From contig NZ_CP015519.1 in NCBI RefSeq assembly GCF_001887775.1, positions 992,001 through 1,056,000 of the forward strand: DNA of 64,000 nucleotides, given 5' to 3'. This DNA comes from Syntrophotalea acetylenivorans (GTDB lineage Bacteria; Desulfobacterota; Desulfuromonadia; Desulfuromonadales; Syntrophotaleaceae). Under the pieces are notes generated by a model. It worked only from the letters and a program-made list of their open reading frames with translations. It was not told the DNA's origin and made no database searches. Below, piece after piece: positions 36,379 through 45,715 of this stretch. Within the stretch, counting starts at the first letter, position 1, and every line of letters begins with the position of its first letter. Both the position numbers and the translations under genes were made by a program.

Positions 36379-36475
36379 ATCCCATCATTGGTCACTGGTC
36401 ATTAGTCATTGAGTTAAAAGCAAAAAGCCCGATCATCTGTATTAAACAAATGACCAATGACAAATGACAATTTCA
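36379..36475. repeat. inverted set of short TGAC repeats between cusB and cusA
   Basis: A cluster of short units around TGGTCATTAGTCATTG (36388-36410) and, in opposite orientation, AAATGACCAATGACAAATGA (about 36449-36468). The pieces pair imperfectly across about 40 bases of loop. It lies in the intergenic gap of the cus operon. Confidence 0.55.
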
Positions 36476-36477
36476 CA

Positions 36478-37983
36478 TTATTCAAACAACGCTTCAAGAT
36501 CCTCTTCCGGCGTCTCATGCCCGGCGTGCTCATCGGCTGAATCCGTCTCGGCCTCCTTCGGCTCCAGCATCTTCTGAATCGCTTCACGCAATTTGCTTTC
36601 CGAATCGAACAGGAACTGCGCACTGGTAACCACCTTCTCACTGTCCAGAAGCCCCTGAGTAATTTCTATGTACCCATCCTGGTCCTGTACACCGGTCTTC
36701 ACCTCACGAGGTTCGAACTTGCCGCCTCCCAAGGCGACGAACACCGTCTGCTTCTCCCCGGAATTGAGAACCGCTTCGCCTGGTACGGCCAGCGCGTCCT
36801 GAACCTTTTGCGCCTGGATTCGCACATTGACATACATATCGGGTTTGAGCTCAAGACCAGGATTGTCGAACTCCAGTCGCGCCTTGACCGTACGGGTCTT
36901 GGGTTCGACGTAGGGATAGATAGTGCTTATTTCGGCAGTGAGGGACTTGTCGCCGACATAAGGCAGCAGTACTTCTGCCTGCTGCCCAACTTTGATCCAG
37001 GGCAGTTCGTATTCGTAGATATCGGCATAAATCCAGACCTTGGAGATATCGCCAATCTGGAACAGTTCCTGGCCGGCCTTGATGTGCTGGCCGGGCATGG
37101 CCATCTTCATGGTCACCACTCCCTTGTAGGGCGCATAAAGGGTCAATGTCTTGCGCACCTTGCCAGTCTTTTCCAATTGCCGGATCTGCCATGAGCTGAT
37201 GTCCCAGTAACGCAGGCGCTGCCGGGCCGCTTCCGCCAGCCGGGCGCCGCCGGCGGCAATTTCGGCAAAGGAGCTGTCTTTAAGAGCAGACCGGTTGCGC
37301 AGGGCCAGTAGGTACTCCTGCTGGGCCGCTACCAGTTTTGGGCTGTAGATTTCCAGCAGCGGCTGGCCCTTTTTCACAATCTGTCCGGTCTCGGCGACGT
37401 GCAGTTTTTCGATCCAGCCGTCCACCTTGGCGTTGATTGAGGTCACATTCGGTTCGTCGTAGTCGACGGTGCCGACGGTGCGAATAAGCCGATGCAGATC
37501 GCGTCGTTCTACCGATGCGGTGCGTACCCCCATGTTCTGGGCGGTGACCGGATCAATAGCGATGGTCGCGCCGGAAGGAGCCTCATCCTCGTAGACCGGC
37601 ACGAGGTCCATGCCCATGGGCGACTTGCCCGGTTCATCGCGGATGTAAGTGGGGTCCATTGGAGCCGCCCAGTACTTGATTTTACGCTCCCCTTTGCTTT
37701 CCTTGCCCTGGGGTAACTCGGCCGCTTCAGCCTGTCCAATAGTTCCGGACTTCACCGGGGTCAATGCCATGGCGCAAATAGGACAATCGCCCGGCTCGTC
37801 GGTGATGACCATCGGGTGCATGCCACAGGTATACTGCTGTTTCGCTGATTTCATCTCACTGTCATCGTGACCAGTATGTTCCGAAACAGATCCGACCTTG
37901 TGCCAGGCATACCAGCCCCCGCCAAATGCCAGGGGCAGAAAGAGCAGAATGATTATCAGTAACCGTTTTTTTGAAGGTTTCAT
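36478..37983 (-). CDS. cusB: CusB-like periplasmic adaptor with heavy-metal-binding N terminus
   Basis: Membrane-fusion protein of 501 residues. After the membrane anchor it has a heavy-metal-binding domain (YTCGMHPMVITDEPGDCPIC) and a second, degenerate copy without Cys (KYWAAPMDPTYIRDEPGKSP), the arrangement of CusB. Then barrel-sandwich, hairpin and beta-barrel domains (KVDGWIEKLHVAETGQIVKK, APYKGVVTMKMAMPGQHI). The C terminus is acidic with a His (EHAGHETPEEDLEALFE). It lies between cusC and cusA in the normal order. It picks up Cu(I)/Ag(I) in the periplasm for the pump. Confidence 0.92.
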   Translation of the reverse strand: MKPSKKRLLIIILLFLPLAFGGGWYAWHKVGSVSEHTGHDDSEMKSAKQQYTCGMHPMVITDEPGDCPICAMALTPVKSGTIGQAEAAELPQGKESKGERKIKYWAAPMDPTYIRDEPGKSPMGMDLVPVYEDEAPSGATIAIDPVTAQNMGVRTASVERRDLHRLIRTVGTVDYDEPNVTSINAKVDGWIEKLHVAETGQIVKKGQPLLEIYSPKLVAAQQEYLLALRNRSALKDSSFAEIAAGGARLAEAARQRLRYWDISSWQIRQLEKTGKVRKTLTLYAPYKGVVTMKMAMPGQHIKAGQELFQIGDISKVWIYADIYEYELPWIKVGQQAEVLLPYVGDKSLTAEISTIYPYVEPKTRTVKARLEFDNPGLELKPDMYVNVRIQAQKVQDALAVPGEAVLNSGEKQTVFVALGGGKFEPREVKTGVQDQDGYIEITQGLLDSEKVVTSAQFLFDSESKLREAIQKMLEPKEAETDSADEHAGHETPEEDLEALFE

Positions 37984-38092
37984 ATCATTGATCCAATTTC
38001 TAAGGAGTTCATCAGCAACTACCTAATTTTAAATACCTATCTAAGGCCGCACTCAAGAGGTCCTAGTGCCGAGACCTTTGAGGGCAGCAGGA

Positions 38093-39436
38093 CTATTCTG
38101 GTTTTAGCTTCGTTTGGAACGCGGGATCGAGATACTGCCCCACCGCCGCTTCAAGCTTAGCGAGGCTACGTCCATAGTCGGCTAGAGCACGATGGTAATT
38201 GATCTGGTAACGATACGAGGTCATCAGGCTATCGAGCAGGTTGAGAAAATCGACATCGCCGACCTGGTAAGCGGACAGGCTCGCCTCGAAACTTTGCTCA
38301 GCCTGAGGGATTATCCCGGTCTTGAACAATTCCACCAAGTCGCGGTTCTTTTCCATCTGCGCGTACTGATCGGAAATGTCGAAATCGACCCGGTTACGGA
38401 AATCCTCGAACTGCCTACGCGCCATGCGCATCCCAGAATCAGCTTCGGCCACCGCCTCCCTCCGCTTACCTTGCCAAAGAGGAAGGTTGATGCTGACACC
38501 AGCGCTAACAAAGTCGCTGCCCTCCACCGGGTCTCCCGGCACATCTTCCCGCTGACGGTATCCCGCAAAGACGTTGAAGTCTGGATAGTAATCAAGCTTC
38601 TTCAGCCTGCGCTGCGCTTGGTAGCGATCGATTACCGCCTGATATGCTCCGAACAGAGGGCGTTGAGATCGTGACAATTCGATCAACTGCTGCAGACTCG
38701 CATCGACCGGCGGCAGCGTAAGGTTCTTAGGCGCATCCATCGGTGTTGCAACAGGACGGTTCAACAGTCGGTTAAGATCAGCCAAGGCGGTGATCCGCTG
38801 CTGCTCCAAGTTGAAAAGCTTGTCCTGAAGTTTCGAACGTTCAACCTGGGCTTTAAGCACATCCTGCTGATGTCCGGTACCGACTTCATAGCGAGTTTCG
38901 GTCAGACGAATAAAGTCCTGCAGGATGGCGATATTCTCGCTGGTTATGGCGATGGCCTGATCCTGAAAATATACCAGATACCAGGCATCCTTGACTCGCT
39001 GTACCAGTTGCCCTTTGGCATCTTCATAGACGCCTCGGAACCACAACGCCTGTTGCTTGGCCATATCTTCTTTGGCGCCCAGTTTGCCGGGAAAAGGAAA
39101 CATCTGGGACAACTGAATCTCCTTCCCGGTCATGGGTGTTTCGTCGCCGGAAAAACTGTCGACAGGATAGTTCGACAGTGCAAAGCTCAGCCGTGGATCA
39201 TCCAAGCTGCGGGCTGGGATCACCTTGTGTTCAGCCATTCTCCACCGCGATTCGGCGGCCTGCAGGTCTGGGTTGTTGGCCAGCGCCTCTTCTACCAGAG
39301 TCATAAGTTGTATCTGCTCGTTTTTCGTGTTTGCCGTCAGTGTTGAAGCCTTTTGCTGTGCCATTGCTGGGGAAACACTACCCAATGACAGAAACCCAAC
39401 CAATAGGCCCACAGCCAACAAATTATGGGATGTCAT
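38093..39436 (-). CDS. cusC: CusC-like outer-membrane factor
   Basis: TolC-family outer-membrane channel of 447 residues, signal peptide MTSHNLLAVGLLVGFLSLGS then a cut near AMA. It has the paired OEP halves (LVEEALANNPDLQAAESRWR; DYYPDFNVFAGYRQRED; GDVDFLNLLDSLMTSYRYQI). It is the first gene of the CusCBA set on the minus strand, followed by cusB after about 110 bases. There is no N-terminal lipidation Cys, so it is probably not a lipoprotein. Confidence 0.88.
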   Translation of the reverse strand: MTSHNLLAVGLLVGFLSLGSVSPAMAQQKASTLTANTKNEQIQLMTLVEEALANNPDLQAAESRWRMAEHKVIPARSLDDPRLSFALSNYPVDSFSGDETPMTGKEIQLSQMFPFPGKLGAKEDMAKQQALWFRGVYEDAKGQLVQRVKDAWYLVYFQDQAIAITSENIAILQDFIRLTETRYEVGTGHQQDVLKAQVERSKLQDKLFNLEQQRITALADLNRLLNRPVATPMDAPKNLTLPPVDASLQQLIELSRSQRPLFGAYQAVIDRYQAQRRLKKLDYYPDFNVFAGYRQREDVPGDPVEGSDFVSAGVSINLPLWQGKRREAVAEADSGMRMARRQFEDFRNRVDFDISDQYAQMEKNRDLVELFKTGIIPQAEQSFEASLSAYQVGDVDFLNLLDSLMTSYRYQINYHRALADYGRSLAKLEAAVGQYLDPAFQTKLKPE

Positions 39437-39753
39437 AGCTACCCTCCGGAGAAAGAAAATTTTAATCTGCTCCGTTAAACTATAGCTTTAATTTCGTATA
39501 TCTCTATACACGCTTGATTAATCTGACTACCGATGTATTGGAGCACCGAAATAAATCCCCAAGACGTCATCTAGCAGCCCAACTGCAAGTATCAAGAGAC
39601 GAATGTTGTCGAGCGGTATTAATTCTCCGCACCAACAGGTTTGCTATGTTTGATTGAAAGTTACGGAATCCTGATCTAGCCGGATGTCAGACATGAGAAC
39701 GCTATTGTCCGACAACAACAAGAGAATCTAGAGCCTGAAAGGCTCAGGAGGGA
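39437..39753. other. gene-free stretch between small exported gene and cusC
   Basis: 317 bases with no supported gene or clear hairpin. It should hold the promoter of the cus operon; I could not identify a CusR- or CueR-like operator with confidence. Confidence 0.4.
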
Positions 39754-40146
39754 TCAAATTAGAAAGGAACAGGTGGTTAGGAAGACAGGTGCTCCTCCAC
39801 CGGGCGAATAAAGAGACACCCGAACAGAGGAGATTTGGTGGATTGACGCCGTGAGACGCAACGATGGAATAGTGGAAATGTCGACACCCACCAGAGAGGC
39901 GGCATCGATTTCAATCTTGTGGCTTAAAGAAGCCGGTTGCTGGACGACTGGAGCCGTTTGGATCTGGCAGCGATGAGTCAACTGCTCGACACCGTCGGCC
40001 GTCAAGCGATCGTTTTCCGCCCCTTGGCAGCAGGACATCCTGACAACGCTTTTCTCCGTTTCACAGCGGTGGATTACCGCCCCAAACACCCCGACCGGCA
40101 AGAACATCGCCAGCAGGAGGATGGATGTAAAAAAGCGCAGCAACAT
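39754..40146 (-). CDS. small exported Cys-containing protein, metal-locus family
   Basis: Predicted exported protein of 130 residues, unknown family. The signal peptide (LLRFFTSILLLAMFLPVGVFGA) precedes VIHRCETEKSVVRMSCCQGA and HRCQIQT; the protein ends SPGGGAPVFLTTCSFLI. It shares with the protein at 25454-25849 the PVG..GAV.HRC start and the Pro-hydrophobic-Cys-Ser end, and with the one at 2884-3309 the general design. It is immediately upstream of cusC on the same strand, as the 2884 protein is of czcC. I used the ATG at 40146; the start is uncertain. Confidence 0.62.
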   Translation of the reverse strand: MLLRFFTSILLLAMFLPVGVFGAVIHRCETEKSVVRMSCCQGAENDRLTADGVEQLTHRCQIQTAPVVQQPASLSHKIEIDAASLVGVDISTIPSLRLTASIHQISSVRVSLYSPGGGAPVFLTTCSFLI

Positions 40147-40391
40147 GTGATTAATCCTGAGAAGAGGTAAACACAATAACCCTAGCTATCCGATCAAGAA
40201 CAATAGCGGGTCTCTTAGAAAAACCCTAGCACCACGATCCACTCCTGTCAAATAGTTTCAACGCCAATCGTGGGTTTTCCAAAATCGAACAGGCAACAAG
40301 GAGAAAAGCGGCACTATCTCCCTAGAATAGAATGGCACACAACCTTTTTTTAGCAGAATTCTTTAAAGTAGCGACATGGATCGATTTAAGT

Positions 40392-41420
40392 CTATATAAT
40401 CTCCACCTTTTGCTCAGAAATATTGATGGACCAATCGTACACACCGGCCTTGGCATCGAAGCCGTAGATAGATATGGGTGGGTGGGTTGATGCCGTATAT
40501 GATTGCCCAAGCCGAAAGACAAATGATGCTTGAGCTGCTACGAATAAATGGACCTGTTTTAAACCAAGATACTCACTACGAATTCCAGCAAGGCAATTGT
40601 AAAATTGAGTAGAGCAGAGAATCTGATCTTTTTCACTGTTTAGAGAGTCTCTTGACGCACCATTTGGGTGGCGAAGCCATAAAATTGGGATGTTTTTGCC
40701 TATTGTGCTGTGGATGGATTGCTCTGAAATTTCTACGCTCAAAGGTATAGCAATAGCGATTTCTTCTAATGCCTCAGAGGCAGGTCTTTCTTCCTTGAGC
40801 TTGATATTGTGCGGTTTTGCTCCAAGGTCGTGCCATATTCCGTAATCTCGATCCCAGTCGAGTATGTATTTAACATGTTGCCTATTGGTCAGAAGGTGGC
40901 CGGTGTAAAACAAAAATGGAATCGGCGCCATGCCTGCGTAGGCAAGAGAGGTACATTCGTTTTTATGGTTAATGTCTTGTTGAATGCGATCACTGACCGA
41001 TTCGATCTTTCTCATGACTTCTTTTTTTTCAGCAAGGTATGGTATTTGAATCTCCCTGATCTCGCCGCGTTTACATACACCGGGAAGAGAAGCTTTTGGA
41101 TTTCCTAGATCCATGCCAGGCATCCCTTTATGTACAACGAGGAAGCACCCAACAGTGGTTGAAGATTTTAGGATTCTCCAAATTCCTAGAGTAAGTCCCA
41201 CAGCAATAAGCAGCAGACCAACAAAAGTCGGCTGAGAAGGACCTATCTCGATGCTTGCGGGGATGCCACGATATTTAATGCTTATAATTATCGCCCATCC
41301 CACGCCCCCGGCTAAAAGTGTGACACCCAAGCGTAGACACACTTTAGCAAAGGCAAATACGGGGTCAGTGAACTTATATTTGCACCATTTATCCCACATG
41401 TCCCAAATAAGATTTATCAA
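40392..41420 (-). CDS. CBASS effector, two-helix SAVED-domain protein
   Basis: Protein of 342 residues, the predicted killing effector of the CBASS operon. Two helices lie near the N terminus (VCLRLGVTLLAGGVGWAIIISI and TFVGLLLIAVGLTLGI, residues about 27-85), followed by a soluble SAVED sensor domain. That domain is recognised by its end, KQVHLFVAAQASFVFRLGQS followed by THPPISIYGFD, and by an Asp/Tyr-rich core. In TM-SAVED (Cap14-like) systems cyclic-oligonucleotide binding makes the membrane part multimerise and damage the inner membrane; that is known for the family and inferred here. It overlaps cap3 by four bases. Confidence 0.82.
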   Translation of the reverse strand: MINLIWDMWDKWCKYKFTDPVFAFAKVCLRLGVTLLAGGVGWAIIISIKYRGIPASIEIGPSQPTFVGLLLIAVGLTLGIWRILKSSTTVGCFLVVHKGMPGMDLGNPKASLPGVCKRGEIREIQIPYLAEKKEVMRKIESVSDRIQQDINHKNECTSLAYAGMAPIPFLFYTGHLLTNRQHVKYILDWDRDYGIWHDLGAKPHNIKLKEERPASEALEEIAIAIPLSVEISEQSIHSTIGKNIPILWLRHPNGASRDSLNSEKDQILCSTQFYNCLAGIRSEYLGLKQVHLFVAAQASFVFRLGQSYTASTHPPISIYGFDAKAGVYDWSINISEQKVEII

Positions 41421-41968
41421 CCAATCACTCCCTCAAAGCTACATGTTGAAAAGGTTTGACGGGAAAACTTTCGTTTAAGTCCTCGCCAGACCACTATCTG
41501 TTCCTGCCCTACAATTACGAAATAGACTGGAACCCCAGGCAATACACATTTTTTTAGGACATTGCGCCAATCCCCGTAGTCAGTGGATGATGGAGAAGGA
41601 ATAGGTTCTGGATGGGTATGCCAAGTAGCAAGTAATTGCCCAGTTTGGTGGGTGGCTTTCCAACGATTTTTTAGCCAGTCGATATGACCATAATTACGAA
41701 AAAAGGATGATCGCGTTTGAAAGTCTTCCCTCATAGGAGTGGATATTTCGTCGGCGACAGAAGTTTGAGTACCTGATATGCGTCGGCCAATTATAAATCC
41801 TCCCGATTCCATCATTTCTCGATTGAGTTGCCTAAACGAGAGCAATTCAGTGTATAAATTTTCTGGTATAGCGAGGCTATAACCTTCACAAGACCAGACG
41901 TGCTCTTTATATGTGTCTGTTGGTTCTTTAGTTTCTACAGATTGGGCAACCAGTATTCGTTTTCTCAT
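41417..41968 (-). CDS. cap3: CBASS Cap3-like JAB/MPN isopeptidase
   Basis: Metalloprotease of 183 residues that is expected to remove the conjugated CD-NTase. The JAMM zinc motif is complete: a Glu in REMMESGGFIIGR near residue 50, HTH in ATWHTHPEPIPSPSSTDYGDW, and the closing Ser and Asp. I took the ATG at 41968 (MRKRILVAQS), which overlaps the end of cap2 by 41 bases; the open frame goes up to 42055 but inside cap2. It lies between Cap2 and the effector, in the usual type II order. Confidence 0.85.
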   Translation of the reverse strand: MRKRILVAQSVETKEPTDTYKEHVWSCEGYSLAIPENLYTELLSFRQLNREMMESGGFIIGRRISGTQTSVADEISTPMREDFQTRSSFFRNYGHIDWLKNRWKATHQTGQLLATWHTHPEPIPSPSSTDYGDWRNVLKKCVLPGVPVYFVIVGQEQIVVWRGLKRKFSRQTFSTCSFEGVIG

Positions 41969-43589
41969 CCCACCATAAATCCTTTTCCGGAAAGCCACTG
42001 TCATACACAGGTGAACGATTGATTTCATTATGTATTGCTTGCTTTTTGTCCCCACGCCAAAACTCGTAAAAGCTTTTTTCTTTACTTGTTAGCGCGGTCT
42101 CGATCGTCCTTGTTGCTAGGAGAGCTGTCTGCCTAGAATCATTTGCACTGAAAGGAGAAAAGGACCCTCCGCAACCAGTAAGGTTTTTGGATACTTTTTG
42201 ATTAGGAGTGATGAAAGAAACTTGTGGGTGTATGAGTTGACTGCCGCCCTCGAAATATAAACAATTAAGGCATCCATGTTGCCCTGTTTGGTGTAAAACG
42301 ACATGTCCACCAAGGCCAAGTGGCTCATTCCATACTGACATTATCTTTTGTCCTAGCGAAGAATTCCTTATGAAGGTCTTTAACAGTTGCCTTTCGAAGG
42401 CATGATTTCCCGTTGCTAGGATGATGAGGTCATGTTGCTGGATATTCTCAGGGGTCGCCCACTTTGCACCATTGTCGCTGCTTGCTTTAAGTGACAAATC
42501 GAGGAACGCTGATTCAAGAAACATTTTAAGGCCAGCAGCTTTTCCTCCTCCAATAAAGTATTTTGGAAGGACGTGCCTGTACAAATTATCAGCGGAATAA
42601 ATGTCAGGATCAACAAGTGTCAGGTTGTCAAATCCGCTTTGAACGAGCATTTGCGAGATCATGCTGCCGATGGATCCACAACCAATCATAGCAACTCGTT
42701 GAGATTTAATGGCGGCGTGGATAGTTAGGGAGGCTCGTTTTTGTAAGTAGTCCTTGTGGAATCTAGAAACGGGGATGTGATGAACTCTGTAGCTTGCTCC
42801 ATCCTTATTAACAAGAATGCCAAATGCACCACGTTCACCCTTTTCGCGCGGAAAAGAAAAAATATATCTCTGCCATGGCTTGTTAACAAATTTCTCTAGT
42901 TCAGGGAGCTCAGGCAGAAAGCTGTTTACTAATTTCAGTAGGTCATTAAATGACCAGTATTCCCCTGGCAGAGGTGGGTCAATGTGTTGATCTCTAAGGG
43001 GTAAATAGTATCCTCGGACACCGTGTGCTGGTGATTTTTTTTCAGTGGTTCTCTTCCAATCTTTTTCGCTCACACCCCAGCACTGATTTCGCTCTGAGTA
43101 CCATTTATATTTATGCGAAGTTTTCGACTCGCAATATGCCCATAATTTATGCGGTGTTTCTTCTAGAGGGAAATAACATTGGTAGTTAGTACTGGGTTTG
43201 ATTTTTATAATTCCATCCATATAACCTTCAAGTTCAGAGAAAAATTCAGTGAGGTTGCCACTAGATCCATCATCAAGAACTTTTATCGCCATCTGGAGTG
43301 ATTTTAGAAGTACAGATTCTAAGTCTTCATCAGTAAAAAAAAGTCCTTCCCCGTCGTTATAACAAACTACCCGGTACCAAGCTACATGTGGGCGATGCTT
43401 GTCGCAATGTCTATCATCTAGATAAATTTGAGGTAGCTTTCCAGTGTCAAGCCAACGTGCACTAAGAGACCATACGTTTCTCTGTCCCTTAAAGTTGAAA
43501 CTGAAATGCTCCTGCTGTTGAGGGATAGGTTTGATGTCCCATGCACCAACAGCTTCAAGAAGCTCTGCTAGAGGTACGGGTTGGTTCAC
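41928..43589 (-). CDS. cap2: CBASS Cap2-like E2-E1 fusion protein
   Basis: Protein of 553 residues joining an N-terminal E2-like domain and a C-terminal E1-like adenylation domain. The E2 Cys is probably Cys76 in VVCYNDGEG. The E1 nucleotide loop is MIGCGSIGSMISQ (residues about 301-313), followed by LVDPDIYSADNLYRH. A later Cys in LTGCGGSFSPFSANDSRQTA is the likely E1 catalytic Cys, and zinc-binding CLNCLYF and CPICRN pairs follow. Known for the family: it ligates the C terminus of the CD-NTase to a target, priming it. The start overlaps the CD-NTase stop by four bases. Confidence 0.9.
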   Translation of the reverse strand: MNQPVPLAELLEAVGAWDIKPIPQQQEHFSFNFKGQRNVWSLSARWLDTGKLPQIYLDDRHCDKHRPHVAWYRVVCYNDGEGLFFTDEDLESVLLKSLQMAIKVLDDGSSGNLTEFFSELEGYMDGIIKIKPSTNYQCYFPLEETPHKLWAYCESKTSHKYKWYSERNQCWGVSEKDWKRTTEKKSPAHGVRGYYLPLRDQHIDPPLPGEYWSFNDLLKLVNSFLPELPELEKFVNKPWQRYIFSFPREKGERGAFGILVNKDGASYRVHHIPVSRFHKDYLQKRASLTIHAAIKSQRVAMIGCGSIGSMISQMLVQSGFDNLTLVDPDIYSADNLYRHVLPKYFIGGGKAAGLKMFLESAFLDLSLKASSDNGAKWATPENIQQHDLIILATGNHAFERQLLKTFIRNSSLGQKIMSVWNEPLGLGGHVVLHQTGQHGCLNCLYFEGGSQLIHPQVSFITPNQKVSKNLTGCGGSFSPFSANDSRQTALLATRTIETALTSKEKSFYEFWRGDKKQAIHNEINRSPVYDSGFPEKDLWWDEKTNTGCPICRN

Positions 43590-44629
43590 GCATTGGCCCC
43601 CGTAGTTCCGATAGCCGTTGCAGCTTTTTGTGCGGTGTCTTCTTTGGGCAGGACATCAAAGTCATCACCAAATTGATTTTTTAGCTTTTTGGAAGCTTCG
43701 TGTGGGCAGATGAAATCAATAGATTGCTGTAGGGCTTCTTTGAGGTTATTTAGCTTAGAAATATATGTTTCCATTTGGTTTTCAGTCATTAGCTCATTTA
43801 GGTCAGAATTGGGATAAACAATGAGATAACTATAAACTCTGTCGTTAATAACGTTGTTTAGGATATCTGTAACCAGATTAAGAAATGCCTGCTGATCATT
43901 TGGTTTTGTTCCGGAGCCTGGAATTGTCTCTTGCACCGGTTGAAACCTTTCATAGACTTCACATGTAAGAGAGATACTTATAGGCTTGTTCAATGCTTGC
44001 TTGTCGCGCCAGCGTTTAAACATGCGAATAACCCTCCGCATTTGATGGCGAGATTCGGTGTTGTCTTCACCTGGAAACCGATTGTTGATTTTTTCAATCA
44101 ATCCCTTGGGGTCATTGGTTTCCCACTTTTTTTCTGTAGGAGCAGAGTTCAGTTTCCCCTTGGCTAAATCTAGAAGTCCATCAATGCTATTCGAAGTCAT
44201 ATAGCAGGCAAGATCTACGTGATATCCGCTCTCACTATTGGTTGCAGCATAGGACACTGTAACGCAGGGGCGTTTGACTTTAACTGTGCGGGCTGGATGG
44301 TTCAGAGCTTTTAATACCCTCTTTTTTAGCTCTACAGGGTCATCAATATAAGCCTGGTGTTTCTCGGCGTTCAAATCGAAAACTAAACCCACGTCGATAT
44401 CGAACTCATCCTGGTCCTGTTTGAAGGGCTTTACGCCAGTGTGCATAGCGTAGCTTCCTTGATTAAATTCTTTAAAATACAGCTTTGGGTCATCTTCATC
44501 AGAGTTTAAATTATCCCGAAGATTTTTGATTAGAAGGTCGCGCTTGTCCTTTAGCCGTTCGTTTTTTTCAAAACCCTTGAGCCTAATCTTGTCGTGAAAA
44601 TTGTTCATTTGCTTTTGAAGATTAGCCAT
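43586..44629 (-). CDS. CBASS CD-NTase (cGAS/DncV-like nucleotidyltransferase)
   Basis: Protein of 347 residues, the signal-making enzyme of the operon; it is predicted to make a cyclic di- or trinucleotide on phage infection. The nucleotidyltransferase site is GSYAMHTGVKPFK (residues 58-70) followed by the metal-binding Asp pair in DEFDIDVGL (Asp77 and Asp79) and a third Asp at about 139 (YHVDLACYM). The end, TGANA, provides a flexible small-residue C terminus like those conjugated by Cap2. The ATG at 44629 follows GGAGG. The subfamily (A to H) and product cannot be told from this sequence alone. Confidence 0.9.
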   Translation of the reverse strand: MANLQKQMNNFHDKIRLKGFEKNERLKDKRDLLIKNLRDNLNSDEDDPKLYFKEFNQGSYAMHTGVKPFKQDQDEFDIDVGLVFDLNAEKHQAYIDDPVELKKRVLKALNHPARTVKVKRPCVTVSYAATNSESGYHVDLACYMTSNSIDGLLDLAKGKLNSAPTEKKWETNDPKGLIEKINNRFPGEDNTESRHQMRRVIRMFKRWRDKQALNKPISISLTCEVYERFQPVQETIPGSGTKPNDQQAFLNLVTDILNNVINDRVYSYLIVYPNSDLNELMTENQMETYISKLNNLKEALQQSIDFICPHEASKKLKNQFGDDFDVLPKEDTAQKAATAIGTTGANA

Positions 44630-44749
44630 TAATTTCCTCCATGGCGAAATTTACGCCTCCATTGACGCGTTAGTAATTCTTGTCGAGTATCGGGGGCAAT
44701 TTTACATGCCTACCCCTGACAGCTAGCGCCATACCTTAAAAAAATATCT

Positions 44750-45715
44750 TCATTTGTAAACAAGGTTCATTTTTTCAATTTCTTCCGCTATTTCAGTTCG
44801 TAATTTTTCAGGAGCTTCAACAACCACATCTGCACCATATTGCAAAATTCGCATTTTTACTTCATGAAATGCGGCCACAGGAAACGTCATTCGTAAGGAA
44901 CCATCAGTCAGTTCCTCAACACGCTGTTGAGGGTGCCAGCATTCTCCCTTAATCCATCTGGTACGGAATGGGTTGAAGCGCAAGATCACATCTACAAGTT
45001 CCTTCCCTTGGAATAGACCAAATCCACCGGCAAGTTGAGACTCCCATTCTTCTCTAGGTTTAAAGGAAAATATATCGTTCTTTAATTTTACTTTGTCTAT
45101 GCGAGATACGGTAAAGGTGCGCCATTCATTACGCAGGTGGCACAAGGCTATCATTATCCAGTTGCCCATATAGTGCTGGAGGTGATGTGGTTCGGCTGTA
45201 CGGTTAGTCACAACACCATCCCGTGGTGTTGTATAAGAGAATTCAATTACACGTTGTTCAAGCAGCCCCTGGAATATTGTTTGGAAAACTGTTGCTGTGG
45301 TTGGTGTATAGCCTATCCAAGTGGCGGAGAAAATCTCATCCAAACGATCAGGACTCATGCAGATTTGACTATCGACGGATATTAATTTTTGGAAAAAAGA
45401 TAAAATTTGTTCGCTGATTAAGCCACCAGCACTCGGAGATAATAGTTGGCGCGCGAGAAGTAAAGACAGAAGTTCCTCTTGGGTTATTTGAAAACGAGGC
45501 AATTCGTAAGAGTTGTCTGTGTAGCTGTATCCACGTTTTTTTGACCAGTAAATTAATGGCGCTTTCATTCGATCGCGCATGAAGTCAAGTGTGCGGCTTG
45601 CTGTTCGCCGATCTATTTCAAAGTGTTCAGACAAATGTCTCAGGTTTGGGTATGCGTTTTTACGTATCTGCGAATCAAACCAGTAAAACCGTTCAAATGC
45701 TAGAAAATCGCCCAT
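44750..45715 (-). CDS. WYL-domain transcriptional regulator (CapW/BrxR-like)
   Basis: Regulator of 321 residues. The N-terminal winged helix (FERFYWFDSQIRKNAYPN, then HLSEHFEIDRRTASRTLDFM) is followed by a WYL domain (HLQHYMGNWIMIALCHLRNE, then FTVSRIDKV) and a C-terminal WCX-like part. Proteins of this design beside CBASS (CapW) or BREX (BrxR) repress the defence operon until a nucleic-acid signal relieves it. Here it is upstream of and in the same direction as the CD-NTase, with a 120-base gap, rather than divergent. A TATAAT sequence overlaps its start codon, so the true start might lie a little downstream. Confidence 0.85.
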   Translation of the reverse strand: MGDFLAFERFYWFDSQIRKNAYPNLRHLSEHFEIDRRTASRTLDFMRDRMKAPLIYWSKKRGYSYTDNSYELPRFQITQEELLSLLLARQLLSPSAGGLISEQILSFFQKLISVDSQICMSPDRLDEIFSATWIGYTPTTATVFQTIFQGLLEQRVIEFSYTTPRDGVVTNRTAEPHHLQHYMGNWIMIALCHLRNEWRTFTVSRIDKVKLKNDIFSFKPREEWESQLAGGFGLFQGKELVDVILRFNPFRTRWIKGECWHPQQRVEELTDGSLRMTFPVAAFHEVKMRILQYGADVVVEAPEKLRTEIAEEIEKMNLVYK

